Positions 29,344-38,352 are shown, numbered from the stretch's first letter. The stretch is DNA of 64,000 nt from Persicitalea jodogahamensis (GCF_014651615.1 NZ_BMXF01000001.1:2327731-2391730), one strand, 5' to 3'. Notes: generated by a model not told the origin, from the letters alone. Made by a program: numbers and translations.

Positions 29344-30687
29344 ATGAATATGCGCCCAGTTTACCTTTTGTTCCTCTTCTCATTTGGGGTTCTATCAAGT
29401 ATTTTTGCCCAGAATCTACCCGCTGGTTTCACCTACGAAACGCTCGCCAGCGGTATTTCCCGACCCACAGTCATGGCTTTTGCCCCTGACGGCCGTCTGT
29501 TTGTTTGTGAGCAGGACGGCAAAATAAAAATATTCAAGAGTGGGGCAATCCTGCCCACTCCATTTGCCCAATTGACGGTGGACGGGAGCGGCGAGCGGGG
29601 ATTATTGGGAATCGATTTTGATCCGGATTTTATCAACAATGGCTTCGTCTATGTGTATTATACCCGTAATGCCTCGCCCCGCCGTAACCAGGTCGTTCGC
29701 CTGACTAGCGACCCGGCCAATCCCGATATCATGCTGCCGGGAAGTGAAAACCTGGTACTGGAATTCGACAATTTGAGCGGGGCGACCAACCATAATGGTG
29801 GTTTCATTCAGTTTGGTACCGATGGCAAGCTGTACGTTTCGATCGGCGACAATGCCTCCACCGCTAATTCCCAGAATTACGATACCTACCTGGGGAATTT
29901 TCTCCGAATCAATCCGGACGGCTCGGCGCCAGTAGATAATCCTTTTTATGCAACTACCCCTGACGGCAGCCCGCCCACCCCGGCCAGTCAGCGTACCTGG
30001 GCCATCGGGCTGAGGAACCCATACAGTTTTGACATTAATTTCAGCACGGGCAAAATATTTGTCAACGATGTAGGGGGAAACCAGTACGAAGAAGTGAACG
30101 ATGCTACAGCGCCCGGGCAGAATTTCGGTTGGCCCACGCAGGAAGGCCCGCCACAGCCCGGATTTGACGGTCCTGCCTATTATTACCAAAACAACAACAT
30201 TGGTGGAAGTACCAATGCGACCGGCTGCTCCGTGCTGGGTGGAGAATTTTTCGAGCCTTCTTACACCAACTACCCATCGCAGTACCAGGGTAAGTATTTT
30301 TTCATGGATTACTGCAATGGCTGGATCAGGTTTATCGACCCGGCCAATACGCCTGCCACAGCTTCCTCCCTTTTTGGAGAAAACTTTGGCTTTGGACTTG
30401 TCAACCTGACCACAGGACCGGATGGCAACTTGTACTACCTCAACCGCAACCAGACCTTGAACCGCATTGTGTACACACCTCCGCTCATTGAGAGCGTGGC
30501 CTCGGGTAGTTGGAACGATACAGCCACCTGGTCATGCGCCTGCGTGCCGACTGGTAGCGACCAGGTTGAAATTCGTACGGGCCACAACGTAGTGGTGGAT
30601 GGAATCACTGCCCTGGCTTACGGAGTGAACCTAGAAGGGGGTGAAATAGAACTGCGCAATAGTGGCGTATTGCAGCTGAAACATTGA
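29344..30687 (+). CDS. PQQ-type soluble sugar dehydrogenase with shared C-terminal domain
   Basis: A 447-residue exported protein (signal LLFLFSFGVLSSIFAQ). Residues about 25-380 form the six-bladed propeller of the glucose/sorbosone dehydrogenase family (RPTVMAFAPDGRLFVCEQDG, ERGLLGIDFDPDF, NHNGGFIQFGTDGKLYVSIG with the catalytic His region, and GLRNPYSFDI). Such enzymes oxidise aldose sugars with PQQ. The final 65 residues (SGSWNDTATWSCACVP) duplicate the C-terminal domain of the preceding gene. An alternative ATG two codons downstream is equally possible. Confidence 0.85.
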   Translation: MNMRPVYLLFLFSFGVLSSIFAQNLPAGFTYETLASGISRPTVMAFAPDGRLFVCEQDGKIKIFKSGAILPTPFAQLTVDGSGERGLLGIDFDPDFINNGFVYVYYTRNASPRRNQVVRLTSDPANPDIMLPGSENLVLEFDNLSGATNHNGGFIQFGTDGKLYVSIGDNASTANSQNYDTYLGNFLRINPDGSAPVDNPFYATTPDGSPPTPASQRTWAIGLRNPYSFDINFSTGKIFVNDVGGNQYEEVNDATAPGQNFGWPTQEGPPQPGFDGPAYYYQNNNIGGSTNATGCSVLGGEFFEPSYTNYPSQYQGKYFFMDYCNGWIRFIDPANTPATASSLFGENFGFGLVNLTTGPDGNLYYLNRNQTLNRIVYTPPLIESVASGSWNDTATWSCACVPTGSDQVEIRTGHNVVVDGITALAYGVNLEGGEIELRNSGVLQLKH

Positions 30688-30697
30688 TCCAAAAAAA

Positions 30698-32170
30698 TCA
30701 ACGAATCAAAACGATTTTGCCAGTGCGAACCACAGGAAGGGCGGGATTGGAAAGGAGCTGGTAATTCAGTCGGTAGACATAAATTCCAGGGGGCACAGGT
30801 TGGGCGTCAACGCGTCCATCCCAAGACTGATTTAAATCCTGGGATTGGAAAACGACTTCACCCCAACGGTTGTAGATGCTCAATGTAAACGCTGAAAACT
30901 GACAGTCAGAAAGGGCTCCGTACAGGTCGTTCAGACCATCGTTGTTGGGAGAAAAGGCATCAGGCATGAAGACATTGCAACCCTGACAATTTTCAAAATT
31001 GACTTCCACAGAAGCTTCCGTTTGACCGCAGCTTTTTGTTATGTTCACTGAGTAGGTGCCCGGCTTGGCTATCGGGTATTCAGGAGTGGTGCTGCCGTCT
31101 TGCCAACGATAGCTGGCAGCTGAGTCGCGGAGACTGATAAGTAACGTTTCTCCCTGACAAAGTGTGGTGTCACTCGGAAATTCGGGCCTAAGCCGGTCCA
31201 CTTTGAGGCTCACAGTTGCTGTGTCAGCACAATTATCCTCACCCACTGTGTAATAATACCGATAAGTACCCCTGGTCAAGCCGGAGACATCCACAATCGG
31301 ATTAGGGGATAAAGCCGTTTGATTGGGGCCATACCAGGCACCCGCTGATTCCTTTGGTCCTATCAGCGGATCCAACCTGATTTCCTGTGTATTTTCGCAA
31401 ATGTTCAACAATGTATCACGTCCCGCGTTTGCCCGGAGTTGAGCAGTGGCTTCCAAAGATGAGGCTGCCCCATAGATCGTGGCGTTCAGGCTGAGGTTGG
31501 AGCAGATGCGTTTGGTAGTGGCATCGCCCGGAGAAACTTCGTAAAGGAAATTCCCCCCCAGTGCGTACATCTTCGGCCGTCCGTCTTTGCAGTCAATTGT
31601 GCCGATCGTCACCACTCCGAAAATAGCACTCTCGGCGTTCATCTTTCCCACCGGAACGGATTGTTCAGGGTTCGACACATTCACCCGAATCAGAAAATTG
31701 TTCTGGGCTGCCATGTATAGCACGCCGTTTAGAAAAGTGAGGTCGCCTGCCGCCCTGAAACCGATGTTTCCAAGTGGGGTTTGTTTGGCGTTGGTCGTGT
31801 CAATTTTGTAGAGAATAGTGGATCGATTGGTCGCGGCATACAAAATTCCTGACGCACTGAACACCAATGAATTGAAATCATCGCCCGGCTCAGGAACCAG
31901 AGAGCCAATCAGCGTAGTGGAAGCGTCTCCAAGATTAATTTTATATAGTTTGTTGTCTTGCCCAACTCCGTACATAACACCACCCGGCCCAATCGCGATG
32001 TCGTACATGGGTACGCTGGTTTTGCCAATTCGCCGACTCGTGCATTGTTCTACATCAATAACGACCAAGTCGCCGTTTTCCAGCGAAACATACGCCTGCT
32101 GAGCTTCCGCGCAGCTTGCAGCGAGGAGTAGGTAAAGCAGGATTATATAGGTCCGGAAAGATTTCTTCAT
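30698..32170 (-). CDS. T9SS-sorted surface protein with gliding-type C-terminal domain
   Basis: A 490-residue protein with a signal peptide (LLYLLLAASCAEA). Residues about 25-260 look like a beta-propeller of short repeats (VIDVEQCTSRRIG, LYKINLGDASTTLIG, LYKIDTTNAKQTPLG). A PKD/Ig-like stretch follows. The last 95 residues are the gliding motility-associated C-terminal domain: MPDAFSPNNDGLNDLYG, FTLSIYNRWGEVVFQSQD, WDG and PPGIYVYRL. That domain directs export by the type IX secretion system and attachment at the cell surface. It converges on the sugar dehydrogenase with an 10-base gap. Confidence 0.88.
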   Translation of the reverse strand: MKKSFRTYIILLYLLLAASCAEAQQAYVSLENGDLVVIDVEQCTSRRIGKTSVPMYDIAIGPGGVMYGVGQDNKLYKINLGDASTTLIGSLVPEPGDDFNSLVFSASGILYAATNRSTILYKIDTTNAKQTPLGNIGFRAAGDLTFLNGVLYMAAQNNFLIRVNVSNPEQSVPVGKMNAESAIFGVVTIGTIDCKDGRPKMYALGGNFLYEVSPGDATTKRICSNLSLNATIYGAASSLEATAQLRANAGRDTLLNICENTQEIRLDPLIGPKESAGAWYGPNQTALSPNPIVDVSGLTRGTYRYYYTVGEDNCADTATVSLKVDRLRPEFPSDTTLCQGETLLISLRDSAASYRWQDGSTTPEYPIAKPGTYSVNITKSCGQTEASVEVNFENCQGCNVFMPDAFSPNNDGLNDLYGALSDCQFSAFTLSIYNRWGEVVFQSQDLNQSWDGRVDAQPVPPGIYVYRLNYQLLSNPALPVVRTGKIVLIR

Positions 32171-32189
32171 ACATAACCTTAACGCTTTT

Positions 32190-32546
32190 TTATGGTTTTT
32201 TAGGATACAGGACGAAACTAACCAGTCCTAACAGCGCCCCCAGGCCGTCAGCCGCAGCATCCCACCAGTCGAAAGTACGATCAAACGGGAGCCATTGCTG
32301 GTAAAATTCCATGAAAATCCCGAATGCAATACCCAGAAAAACGATCAGAACCTTCTTTTGCGGATAATACAGCAGCCACAGAACGGTCCAGCCCAGAAAC
32401 ATCCCGATGTGTACGATCTTGTCGAACCCTACCACGGGCGATTCCGGCAGATCTTTTCCTGGCCAACTGCAAGCCAATACGATGAGAGCCGTCCACAGCA
32501 GAGCGGGCCATTGGTGTTTGGACAAATAGTGCAGGAGAGATTTCAA
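32190..32546 (-). CDS. VanZ-family membrane protein
   Basis: A 118-residue protein with about four membrane segments and the VanZ pattern: the early WPALLWTALIVLACSWPG, the DKIVHIGMFLGWTVLWLL segment with its charged DK and H, and the C-terminal FGIFMEFYQQWLPFDRTFDWWDAAADGLG box. The VanZ family was named from teicoplanin resistance, but most members are of unknown function. It is 19 bases downstream in the same direction from nothing obvious; its left neighbour is the T9SS protein. Confidence 0.85.
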   Translation of the reverse strand: MKSLLHYLSKHQWPALLWTALIVLACSWPGKDLPESPVVGFDKIVHIGMFLGWTVLWLLYYPQKKVLIVFLGIAFGIFMEFYQQWLPFDRTFDWWDAAADGLGALLGLVSFVLYPKKP

Positions 32547-32803
32547 CGGGGTAGTTTAGAAAGGTTAGTTTATTCTGCAAAAAAACAATTGTCCAAATCT
32601 ACACCTTGCCGCGAAAAGTATTCTCTTGTTTTTGCTATTAATTGAGGCCGACCACCTAATAACCGTTCCGACTTTTAGGATTGGACGAATCTGATGGGGC
32701 ATTGGGGACAGGATGGTACTTTTGGGTTTATGGTGAAGGGTTTGCGATTCTCTGGAGAATACGAAGTGGCGTGGAATGCATTTTATCTTATGAAAATGAT
32801 TCC

Positions 32804-33397
32804 TTAACCTTTTTTCCATTGCGCGGCCCGCTTGTTCTCAGCTGCCAGTGCGGCGGCTTCTTCAATGCGTTTCTTTCGGGTAGCGGGGCTTTTGGCGTTC
32901 AAAATCCAGTTCAGTATACCTCTTCTTGCGGATTCCGGGAAGGTCGCGAAGTTTTCGATGGCATTGGGGTATCGCTCGAAAGCCTCCTGCAAATCATCGG
33001 GAATGACCCCGTTTTCCACGTCATTCAGGGCGTCCCACGTCCCGGTCTCCTGAGCGATTTTTACCATTTCCAATCCGGCGGGAGCCACGCGCTTTTCTCT
33101 CAGCAGGGGCTCGATTTTGCGCTTATTGATACCACTCCAATTACTCTTTGGGCTGCGTTTCGAGAAGTACTGAAAATAACTGTCTGCGTCGCGTTTGTTG
33201 GGCTTGCTGTCCACCCAGCCGAAGCAAAGTGCTTCGTCAACCGCTTCAGGGTAGTAGACGCTGGGCGTTTTGCTTCGCTTTTTGTAAATAATCAGCCATA
33301 CGCCCTTTTCGACAATATGGTTGGCTTCCAGCCATGCACGCCAGGCTGCGGCCGTTTCTGCGTAGAAAGTGGGTATGCCATCCTCGCGTTTCTCCAT
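32804..33397 (-). CDS. YdeI/OmpD-associated family protein
   Basis: A 197-residue cytoplasmic protein. The N-terminal half has the family signature W-R-WLEANH, GVWLIIYKKRS and ALCFGWVDSKPNKRD; the C-terminal YdeI domain carries VPDDL-type and RRGILNWILNAKSPATRKKRIEE segments. Relatives include bacteriocin-protection proteins, but no biochemical activity is established. Its start codon overlaps the stop of the DinB-type gene upstream by one base, so the two are probably co-transcribed. Confidence 0.85.
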   Translation of the reverse strand: MEKREDGIPTFYAETAAAWRAWLEANHIVEKGVWLIIYKKRSKTPSVYYPEAVDEALCFGWVDSKPNKRDADSYFQYFSKRSPKSNWSGINKRKIEPLLREKRVAPAGLEMVKIAQETGTWDALNDVENGVIPDDLQEAFERYPNAIENFATFPESARRGILNWILNAKSPATRKKRIEEAAALAAENKRAAQWKKG

Positions 33398-33915
33398 CAG
33401 ATTTCGTTCTTGGCGTTCAAGTCACTAGTACTGTAAAAGCCCAGATCTTTATCTTTCAGTAGTTTGGTCCAAAAAGCGATTTGTCCTGCGTGGTAGGAAT
33501 AATGCTCCACCACATGAATGACGATGCCGGTACCTGTCAGTGTGAATCCTTGCACCACGCGCTCAGTCAAAAGATTCGCCTCGTCCGCCGACTCGATCAC
33601 TTTTGCGGCCTCCTGCACGGTTTCTTCCAGCTTCTGGAGCAAATATTTTTTGGAAAAACCACCTTGGGCCGAAAACTCTGCGTCGCGTTCACGTGTGTCG
33701 GGCTGCCGACCCAAACCCGAGATGATGTACTGGCGGATGTTGCCACATAGGTGCAAAATCAGATTTCCGACGCTGTTGGACGAGGCGTTGGGCCGCTGCC
33801 ATACTTCGGCTTCACTCAGGAGGTCCACGCACCGCGTAATGCGGGGGGTGTTTATGTGGAAATAGTGAAGAGACTGAGACTTGAAATCGGCAGATAGCGG
33901 AGAGTGCATGGGCAT
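33397..33915 (-). CDS. DinB/DUF1572-type protein
   Basis: A 172-residue protein. The pattern NSVGNLILHLCGNIRQYI, with a helix-borne His, and the later VVEHYSYHAGQIAFWTKLL, with HxxYHxGQI, are the metal-binding histidines of the four-helix DinB/DUF1572 superfamily. Members are thiol-dependent transferases or unknown metalloenzymes. Overlaps the YdeI-type gene downstream by one base. Confidence 0.82.
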   Translation of the reverse strand: MPMHSPLSADFKSQSLHYFHINTPRITRCVDLLSEAEVWQRPNASSNSVGNLILHLCGNIRQYIISGLGRQPDTRERDAEFSAQGGFSKKYLLQKLEETVQEAAKVIESADEANLLTERVVQGFTLTGTGIVIHVVEHYSYHAGQIAFWTKLLKDKDLGFYSTSDLNAKNEI

Positions 33916-33965
33916 AGAGATGGGTGGTTAATGTTTTGAAAGAAATTTAAGAGAAAAATGCCAGC

Positions 33966-34628
33966 TCATGAAATTAACGCCAAAATTGAATTTCGTTTCC
34001 ACAACGCCCACACAACTACCATCACTACGCCCAGAACGATGATTGCCTTACCATGCCTGCGGTCGCTTTCACCAAAAGTGTACACCCGCTCGCCATTGGG
34101 CAGGGTTTTCTGTGTCGTGGCCATATTCCAGCCGATAAAAATCCCCACAACGCCTCCAAAAAGCGCAAAAAGGTAACCAATCCATACATTGGCCGTTTGC
34201 TTTGCTTCGGGTTGCGCCAGCTCCTCCAGCCTTGATTTTTTCAATAACGCCAGTAGTCTGGCATCGACATCGATGCCGCGCTCGCTCAGAACCCGCCGGG
34301 CCAACTGGTAATCAAAGGCAGACCACTCATCGGGACTGGCCAGAATATCAAACAGTTCTTCATCCTTGAACCCAAACAGGTAGTGACTCGTGTCCACAAA
34401 CCTCACCTCGTCAGCAGCCATATCGTGCAGGAGTTCGTTTACCTCGGAGAAACGGGAGGGATGAACCTTGACAATATATTCCGGGGCGAGCGAGATCATG
34501 CTGATAGGGTCGATGCGCTCGCGATAGACCTCGGTTTGGTAAGGGATGGTGTGTTCTTCCAGCAGGTGCAGCAAAGCCAGGTACGGTTCTTCGTGACCGA
34601 AATTTTTAATCGTTAGAAATTCCTCCAT
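33966..34628 (-). CDS. Hypothetical membrane protein with DUF2007-like N-terminus
   Basis: A 220-residue protein. Residues about 10-80 (HEEPYLALLHLLEEHTIPYQ, followed by YIVKVHPSRFSEVNELL) resemble the ferredoxin-like DUF2007 signal-transducing fold. A helical middle part ends in an LE-rich stretch, then one membrane segment at about residues 165-185 (IGYLFALFGGVVGIFIGWNM) and a second at the very C-terminus (AIIVLGVVMVVVWALW). No function can be assigned. It is 9 bases upstream-overlapping distance from the DUF1801 gene, in the same direction. Confidence 0.65.
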   Translation of the reverse strand: MEEFLTIKNFGHEEPYLALLHLLEEHTIPYQTEVYRERIDPISMISLAPEYIVKVHPSRFSEVNELLHDMAADEVRFVDTSHYLFGFKDEELFDILASPDEWSAFDYQLARRVLSERGIDVDARLLALLKKSRLEELAQPEAKQTANVWIGYLFALFGGVVGIFIGWNMATTQKTLPNGERVYTFGESDRRHGKAIIVLGVVMVVVWALWKRNSILALIS

Positions 34629-34637
34629 GTGAGGGGC

Positions 34638-35108
34638 TTAGCGTTTTAGATTTTTTTCGTAAACAGCAATCCATTCTTCCGCGCTCATCCTCCCTGCCAA
34701 GTCGCCAATCAACTCGTAAGGAATCTCATTTGTTTTCTTGAAACGAATGCAGCTCTTACCCATGTCCAGCTTGTTTCTGCTGTATTTTGGAAATTCTGCT
34801 TTGAACCATTCGATCAGTTTCTCATCCGCGTAAAGTCCCATGTGGTATACCGCAATCCAATTTTTTTGTGAAGCGATATTGATAAAGGGCAGCGGTTGCT
34901 CGGGGTCGCAATGGTAACCTGGCGGATAGAGCAGGTGCGGCACAACATAGCCAATCATGCCATAATTCATGGTTTCGATAAAGCCTGCGGGAAGGTTCTT
35001 CCGCAGAACATCGCGCAACTTTTCCATAGCGACCCGCCGGTCTTCCGGAAGTTCGGCGAGGTATTTGTCGGGGTGTTCGGCCTGGGTTTTGATCGGATCG
35101 GGAGACAT
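34638..35108 (-). CDS. DUF1801 domain protein
   Basis: A 156-residue protein when started at ATG 35108 (MSPDPIKTQAEHPDKYLAEL). The DUF1801/YdhG fold is recognisable: AELPEDRRVAMEKLRDVLRK, then GFIETMNYGMIGYVVP, IASQKNWIAVYHMGLY and DMGKSCIRFK. It resembles the frataxin-like YdhG family, possibly iron-binding, without proven function. A further 80 codons are open upstream but show no homology and low-quality composition, so I exclude them. Confidence 0.85.
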   Translation of the reverse strand: MSPDPIKTQAEHPDKYLAELPEDRRVAMEKLRDVLRKNLPAGFIETMNYGMIGYVVPHLLYPPGYHCDPEQPLPFINIASQKNWIAVYHMGLYADEKLIEWFKAEFPKYSRNKLDMGKSCIRFKKTNEIPYELIGDLAGRMSAEEWIAVYEKNLKR

Positions 35109-35316
35109 CTGATGGGTTTTTGGTAAGTGTTTCGCAAAGGAATGCTCAAAATGTACTAATAAAAAAGACCGATAACCGCTTCGTATACTACCTAATACCA
35201 CGTAGGCGCCATTTGGTGATTTTATGACGCCTTTTAATGCTTCCTGGCGTATCCCCCGAACATCATAGTAGCGACAACAATCCACTCGAAAAACTTTTAA
35301 CGGCCGGTGCGGGACA

Positions 35317-35345
35317 GAAAAAAAGCCCAGGCCGTAGGCCTGGGC
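35317..35345 (-). terminator. Intrinsic terminator with no obvious upstream gene
   Basis: On the minus strand a perfect 9-bp GC-rich stem (GCCCAGGCC, loop TAC, GGCCTGGGC) is followed by a run of seven or eight T. It terminates leftward transcription arriving from 35.4-35.9 kb, where no clear gene exists, so it may end a small RNA, a leader transcript or a decayed gene. Confidence 0.85.
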
Positions 35346-35879
35346 AACTATCAATCGACTTAATGAAGGTGTGTGTGTATAGTACCTGGTTTTTTAATTC
35401 TATGCTGTCGATTGCATTGTGTATTGACAGTGACTCTCCATGCTTTCACTCCAAAGCTGATTTTCTTCAAGACTCACTACTATGGGCAACCAGCAGACTA
35501 AGTCGGCAGAGCATGGAGGCAAACCGTACGTATTGTCGCAATATATGACAATAAAAGTGATAAATATCCGAAAAGGTAAAAATAGACACATAATTTGCCT
35601 GTGTTTCACCAAATGAATCAAGAAATGGGCCTTGGAAAGCTGCTATTTGGAAGTATGAAGGTACTTGAAAGGAAAAAAATGCCACGTTAAGAATTTCTCT
35701 TCACTCTTTTAATGGGATACTTTCTTTACGGAAGTACCAAATAGCAAAAGGCAAGATTTCATTAAAACTACAACAAAATTTAGCCGTATGTCACCTTTTT
35801 CTTGGATTTGGCTGGGAATGGTACGATTTTAGGTTACTTATTTGTCAGTCCCCCTACATTTCCCCTCTAACCACATTGT

Positions 35880-36128
35880 ATGTATGTTATTAACAGCCTT
35901 TTCAGCTTTGGAAATATAAACAAACCAGTATATGTATCACAAGTGACGCGGATCGAAAGGTCCCTCCCTGACCCATGGAATCCACATGTGTTGATGCTTT
36001 ATTTTTACGGACATCCCTCTGACGGGTACGAAAAAATCATCCGCGTGTGGTTTTATCATTCGGAATTGACCAGGCATCTGGATTTAGACAACATCCGGGA
36101 TCACTATCCAAAAATGGTGATAAAGTAG
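35880..36128 (+). CDS. Doubtful small hypothetical protein
   Basis: An 82-codon reading frame (MYVINSLFSFGNINKP start, HYPKMVIK end). The composition is protein-like in its second half (LYFYGHPSDGYEKIIRVWFY), but no domain, signal peptide or promoter is recognised and there is no conserved neighbour. It could be a fragment of a decayed gene or chance. Confidence 0.25.
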   Translation: MYVINSLFSFGNINKPVYVSQVTRIERSLPDPWNPHVLMLYFYGHPSDGYEKIIRVWFYHSELTRHLDLDNIRDHYPKMVIK

Positions 36129-36282
36129 GCAGTTCAAGATTTTTCACCGCCATCGCGCACGAACGACGCGTTGATAAAATCAGGTCGCCAGTACCGGGGC
36201 TCAGGTCAACAAAGGCAGGCAAAAGAAGGATAGCGACCGCTTATCAGCACTATATCGCGTTTGATGAGCGAATAGTGCTCGA

Positions 36283-36334
36283 TCCAAATCGCAATGGCCC
36301 ACTACATAGGTGCAGTGGGCCATTGCGATTTGGA
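36283..36334. repeat. Perfect 21-bp inverted repeat with 10-base loop
   Basis: The arms 36283-36303 (TCCAAATCGCAATGGCCCAC then T) and 36314-36334 are exact reverse complements around ACATAGGTGC. There is no T tract on either side, so it does not look like an intrinsic terminator. It could be a palindromic repeat element, a structured RNA or a protein-binding site in the gene-poor interval. Confidence 0.8.
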
Positions 36335-36519
36335 ATAAACAAAGGCTACGGCTTAAAATACTACGCATTATTTTTCCAAAATCTGCGGATAAGTCCCTTT
36401 GTGAAATGGATATCAGCCGAAGTACCTCAGAACTATTTACCGAAAGGCCTGGGCAGTTTAGAGTGATTTCTAAGCCTTGCCAGCCGGAAACAGGCTGCTC
36501 CAAGGAAGCCACCTGCTTT

Positions 36520-38352
36520 TTATTTTCCCGCTGATGCCAGGATCTTTTCCGCCGCCCGCAGGTCGTAGTCGGCGTTTTTCTTCTTGTGGTCGATCAACTG
36601 CTTCACCGCCGGAAAGGCCTTGCTCGCTTCGGGGCCCAGTTGTTCCAGCACGTTCAGCGCCTGTACGCGGGCCATCTGTATGTCGCTGTTCAGGGCTTCG
36701 GTCAAAGTTTGCACGGCCTTCTCTTTTTCGCCCAATTTGGTCAGGGCCTCGGCAGCAGCGATCCGAACCGTGACCTCGGGATCGCTGAGCAGATTGATCA
36801 AGGTACCTTTTGCACTTTGAGCTTTATTGCCCAGAATGGTACAACCCGTAGCGGCCCAATACCGGATGACAGGATCGCCATCGGTCAGTTTTTTAGTGAG
36901 TTCTTTTAGATTTCTGGGATCACCCATTGAAGCCATTTCGGCGGTTTCGATTACCTTTTTTACATCGTACTTTCCACTGCGGGCGTAATCGAACAGAGGG
37001 GTAGTTTGTGAAATTTCCTCCATGCGGCCCTCGGGGAGAAAACCCACGTCCTTGATCTCCACCAAATAGTCGTGGTTGGCCTGACGCATCTTTTTCAGAA
37101 GGACAGCGTACTTTGGGTCACCGGCCAGATTATTGACGTTGTGTGGATCGGCCTCTACATCGAAGAGCTCTTCGACGGGCTTTGTCTCCCAGAATTTTTT
37201 TTGCACATCATTCAAAGTACCTGCCTTGTAAGCGGCCTCCCAGGAGCCCATCGATGGGGCCCTCCACAAGTATTCAATGTACTGCCCGTAAATTTTGTGC
37301 GGCATGTAGTTGCGGATGTAGCGGTACTTCTTGTCGCGTACGGAACGCACCAGGTCGATGCGCTCGTCCATCCGGCCCCGGAAGGCGTGGGCGTATTCAC
37401 GCTCGGAGGCATTTTGGGTGCCCAGAAAAGCTTTGCCGCCCATGTACTCGGGGATAGGTACCCCCGCCAGACTCAGCAGGGAAGGGGCAAAGTCGAGGAA
37501 GGTAACGATGCGGTCGGTTTTGGTGCCGGGTTGGCCAGGTGCCAGATGCGCGTATTTTTTAGGGAAACGAATGACCAGCGGAATGTGCAGTCCCGACTCG
37601 TACATGAACCGCTTGCTGCGGCCCAGCACCCCGCCATGATCGCTGTAGTAGAACACGATGGTATTCTCGGCCTCACCCGAGGCTTCCAGATCGGCCAGTA
37701 TTTTCCCCACGAAGGTATCCATGTCCTCCACCTTGTCGTAATACTGAGCCCAGTCGTGGCGCATCTCGGGGGTGTCGGGATGGTAGGGGGGGAGGGGTAC
37801 CTTAGCTGGACTGTGGCGGAGCTGGTCGTTGGGGATGGATTTATGCACGCAGCTTTCGTGCGAAATGGTTGTATTAAAAATGGCGAAAAAGGGTTGACCG
37901 GGCTTGCGTTTCTGATACGTGGCGTCATGGCTCGATTCGTCCCAGGCATCCTCCTGGTCCTGATCCACATTGTAGTCCTTCTTGACGTTGTTGCTGGTAT
38001 AGTACCCCGCCTCGCGCAGGTACTTGGGGTAGAACTTGACAAAATCCGGGGCAGGGTAGGTACTGCGCATGTTCTCGGTTCCCATCGAAGGGGGGTACAT
38101 GCCCGTAATGAGGGTCGAGCGCGAAGGTGCGCACACGGGTGCCGTCGCAAAAGCGTTGGTATAAAGTACCCCCTGCGTGGCTAGTTTGTCAATGTTGGGC
38201 GTAGTCGCGAATGTGTCGCCATACGCCCCGATGAAAGGGCTATTATCCTCACTGACAATCCATAGGATATTAGGCTTGTCGGTCGTCTGGGCTTGCGCCA
38301 AAAAGGGTGCTGCAAATAGTAAAATGGCGAAGGCAATTCTGTAAGTTCTCAT
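36520..38352 (-). CDS. Sulfatase with C-terminal HEAT repeats
   Basis: A 610-residue exported sulfatase (signal FAILLFAAPFLAQAQ). The formylglycine motif is C74-A-P-S-R (APVCAPSRSTLITGMYPPS). Calcium ligands come from SEDNSP near residue 35 and the distal SDHGGVLGRSKRFMYESGLH, where the histidines and Lys are active-site residues. The core resembles heparan N-sulfatase/S1_8-type enzymes. From about residue 475 it carries four HEAT-like repeats (DPVIRYWAATGCTILG, DPEVTVRIAAAEALTKLGE), an accessory found in several Bacteroidota and Planctomycetes sulfatases. Last gene of the minus arm of the PUL, 23 bases after another sulfatase. Confidence 0.93.
   Translation of the reverse strand: MRTYRIAFAILLFAAPFLAQAQTTDKPNILWIVSEDNSPFIGAYGDTFATTPNIDKLATQGVLYTNAFATAPVCAPSRSTLITGMYPPSMGTENMRSTYPAPDFVKFYPKYLREAGYYTSNNVKKDYNVDQDQEDAWDESSHDATYQKRKPGQPFFAIFNTTISHESCVHKSIPNDQLRHSPAKVPLPPYHPDTPEMRHDWAQYYDKVEDMDTFVGKILADLEASGEAENTIVFYYSDHGGVLGRSKRFMYESGLHIPLVIRFPKKYAHLAPGQPGTKTDRIVTFLDFAPSLLSLAGVPIPEYMGGKAFLGTQNASEREYAHAFRGRMDERIDLVRSVRDKKYRYIRNYMPHKIYGQYIEYLWRAPSMGSWEAAYKAGTLNDVQKKFWETKPVEELFDVEADPHNVNNLAGDPKYAVLLKKMRQANHDYLVEIKDVGFLPEGRMEEISQTTPLFDYARSGKYDVKKVIETAEMASMGDPRNLKELTKKLTDGDPVIRYWAATGCTILGNKAQSAKGTLINLLSDPEVTVRIAAAEALTKLGEKEKAVQTLTEALNSDIQMARVQALNVLEQLGPEASKAFPAVKQLIDHKKKNADYDLRAAEKILASAGK

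Larger units (their letters stand above)
35109..36519. other. Gene-poor interval of about 1.4 kb
   Basis: No convincing large gene is seen. The interval is more AT-rich than its surroundings, with many short stops on both strands. It holds a minus-strand terminator (35317-35345), one doubtful 82-codon reading frame (35880-36128) and a perfect 21-bp inverted repeat (36283-36334). It separates the small-gene cluster on the left from the sulfatase locus on the right and could be a boundary of an acquired segment. Confidence 0.6.

Noticed and set aside
34638-35354. Long form of the DUF1801 protein
   Set aside because: The extra 80 codons have no homology to the family; ATG 35108 fits the usual length.
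35350-35480. Histidine-operon leader peptide
   Set aside because: The His-rich end of the frame is suggestive, but there is no clear start with a ribosome-binding context and no amino-acid biosynthesis gene downstream, so it is kept only as a low-confidence finding.
36047-36466. 139-codon plus-strand frame in the gene-poor interval
   Set aside because: It spans the perfect inverted repeat, has no domain and an unlikely composition, so it is treated as non-coding.
37072-38184. Long plus-strand open frame opposite the HEAT-sulfatase
   Set aside because: It is antisense to a clear sulfatase with all motifs and has no domain or signal of its own; it reflects the GC-rich third positions of the real gene.
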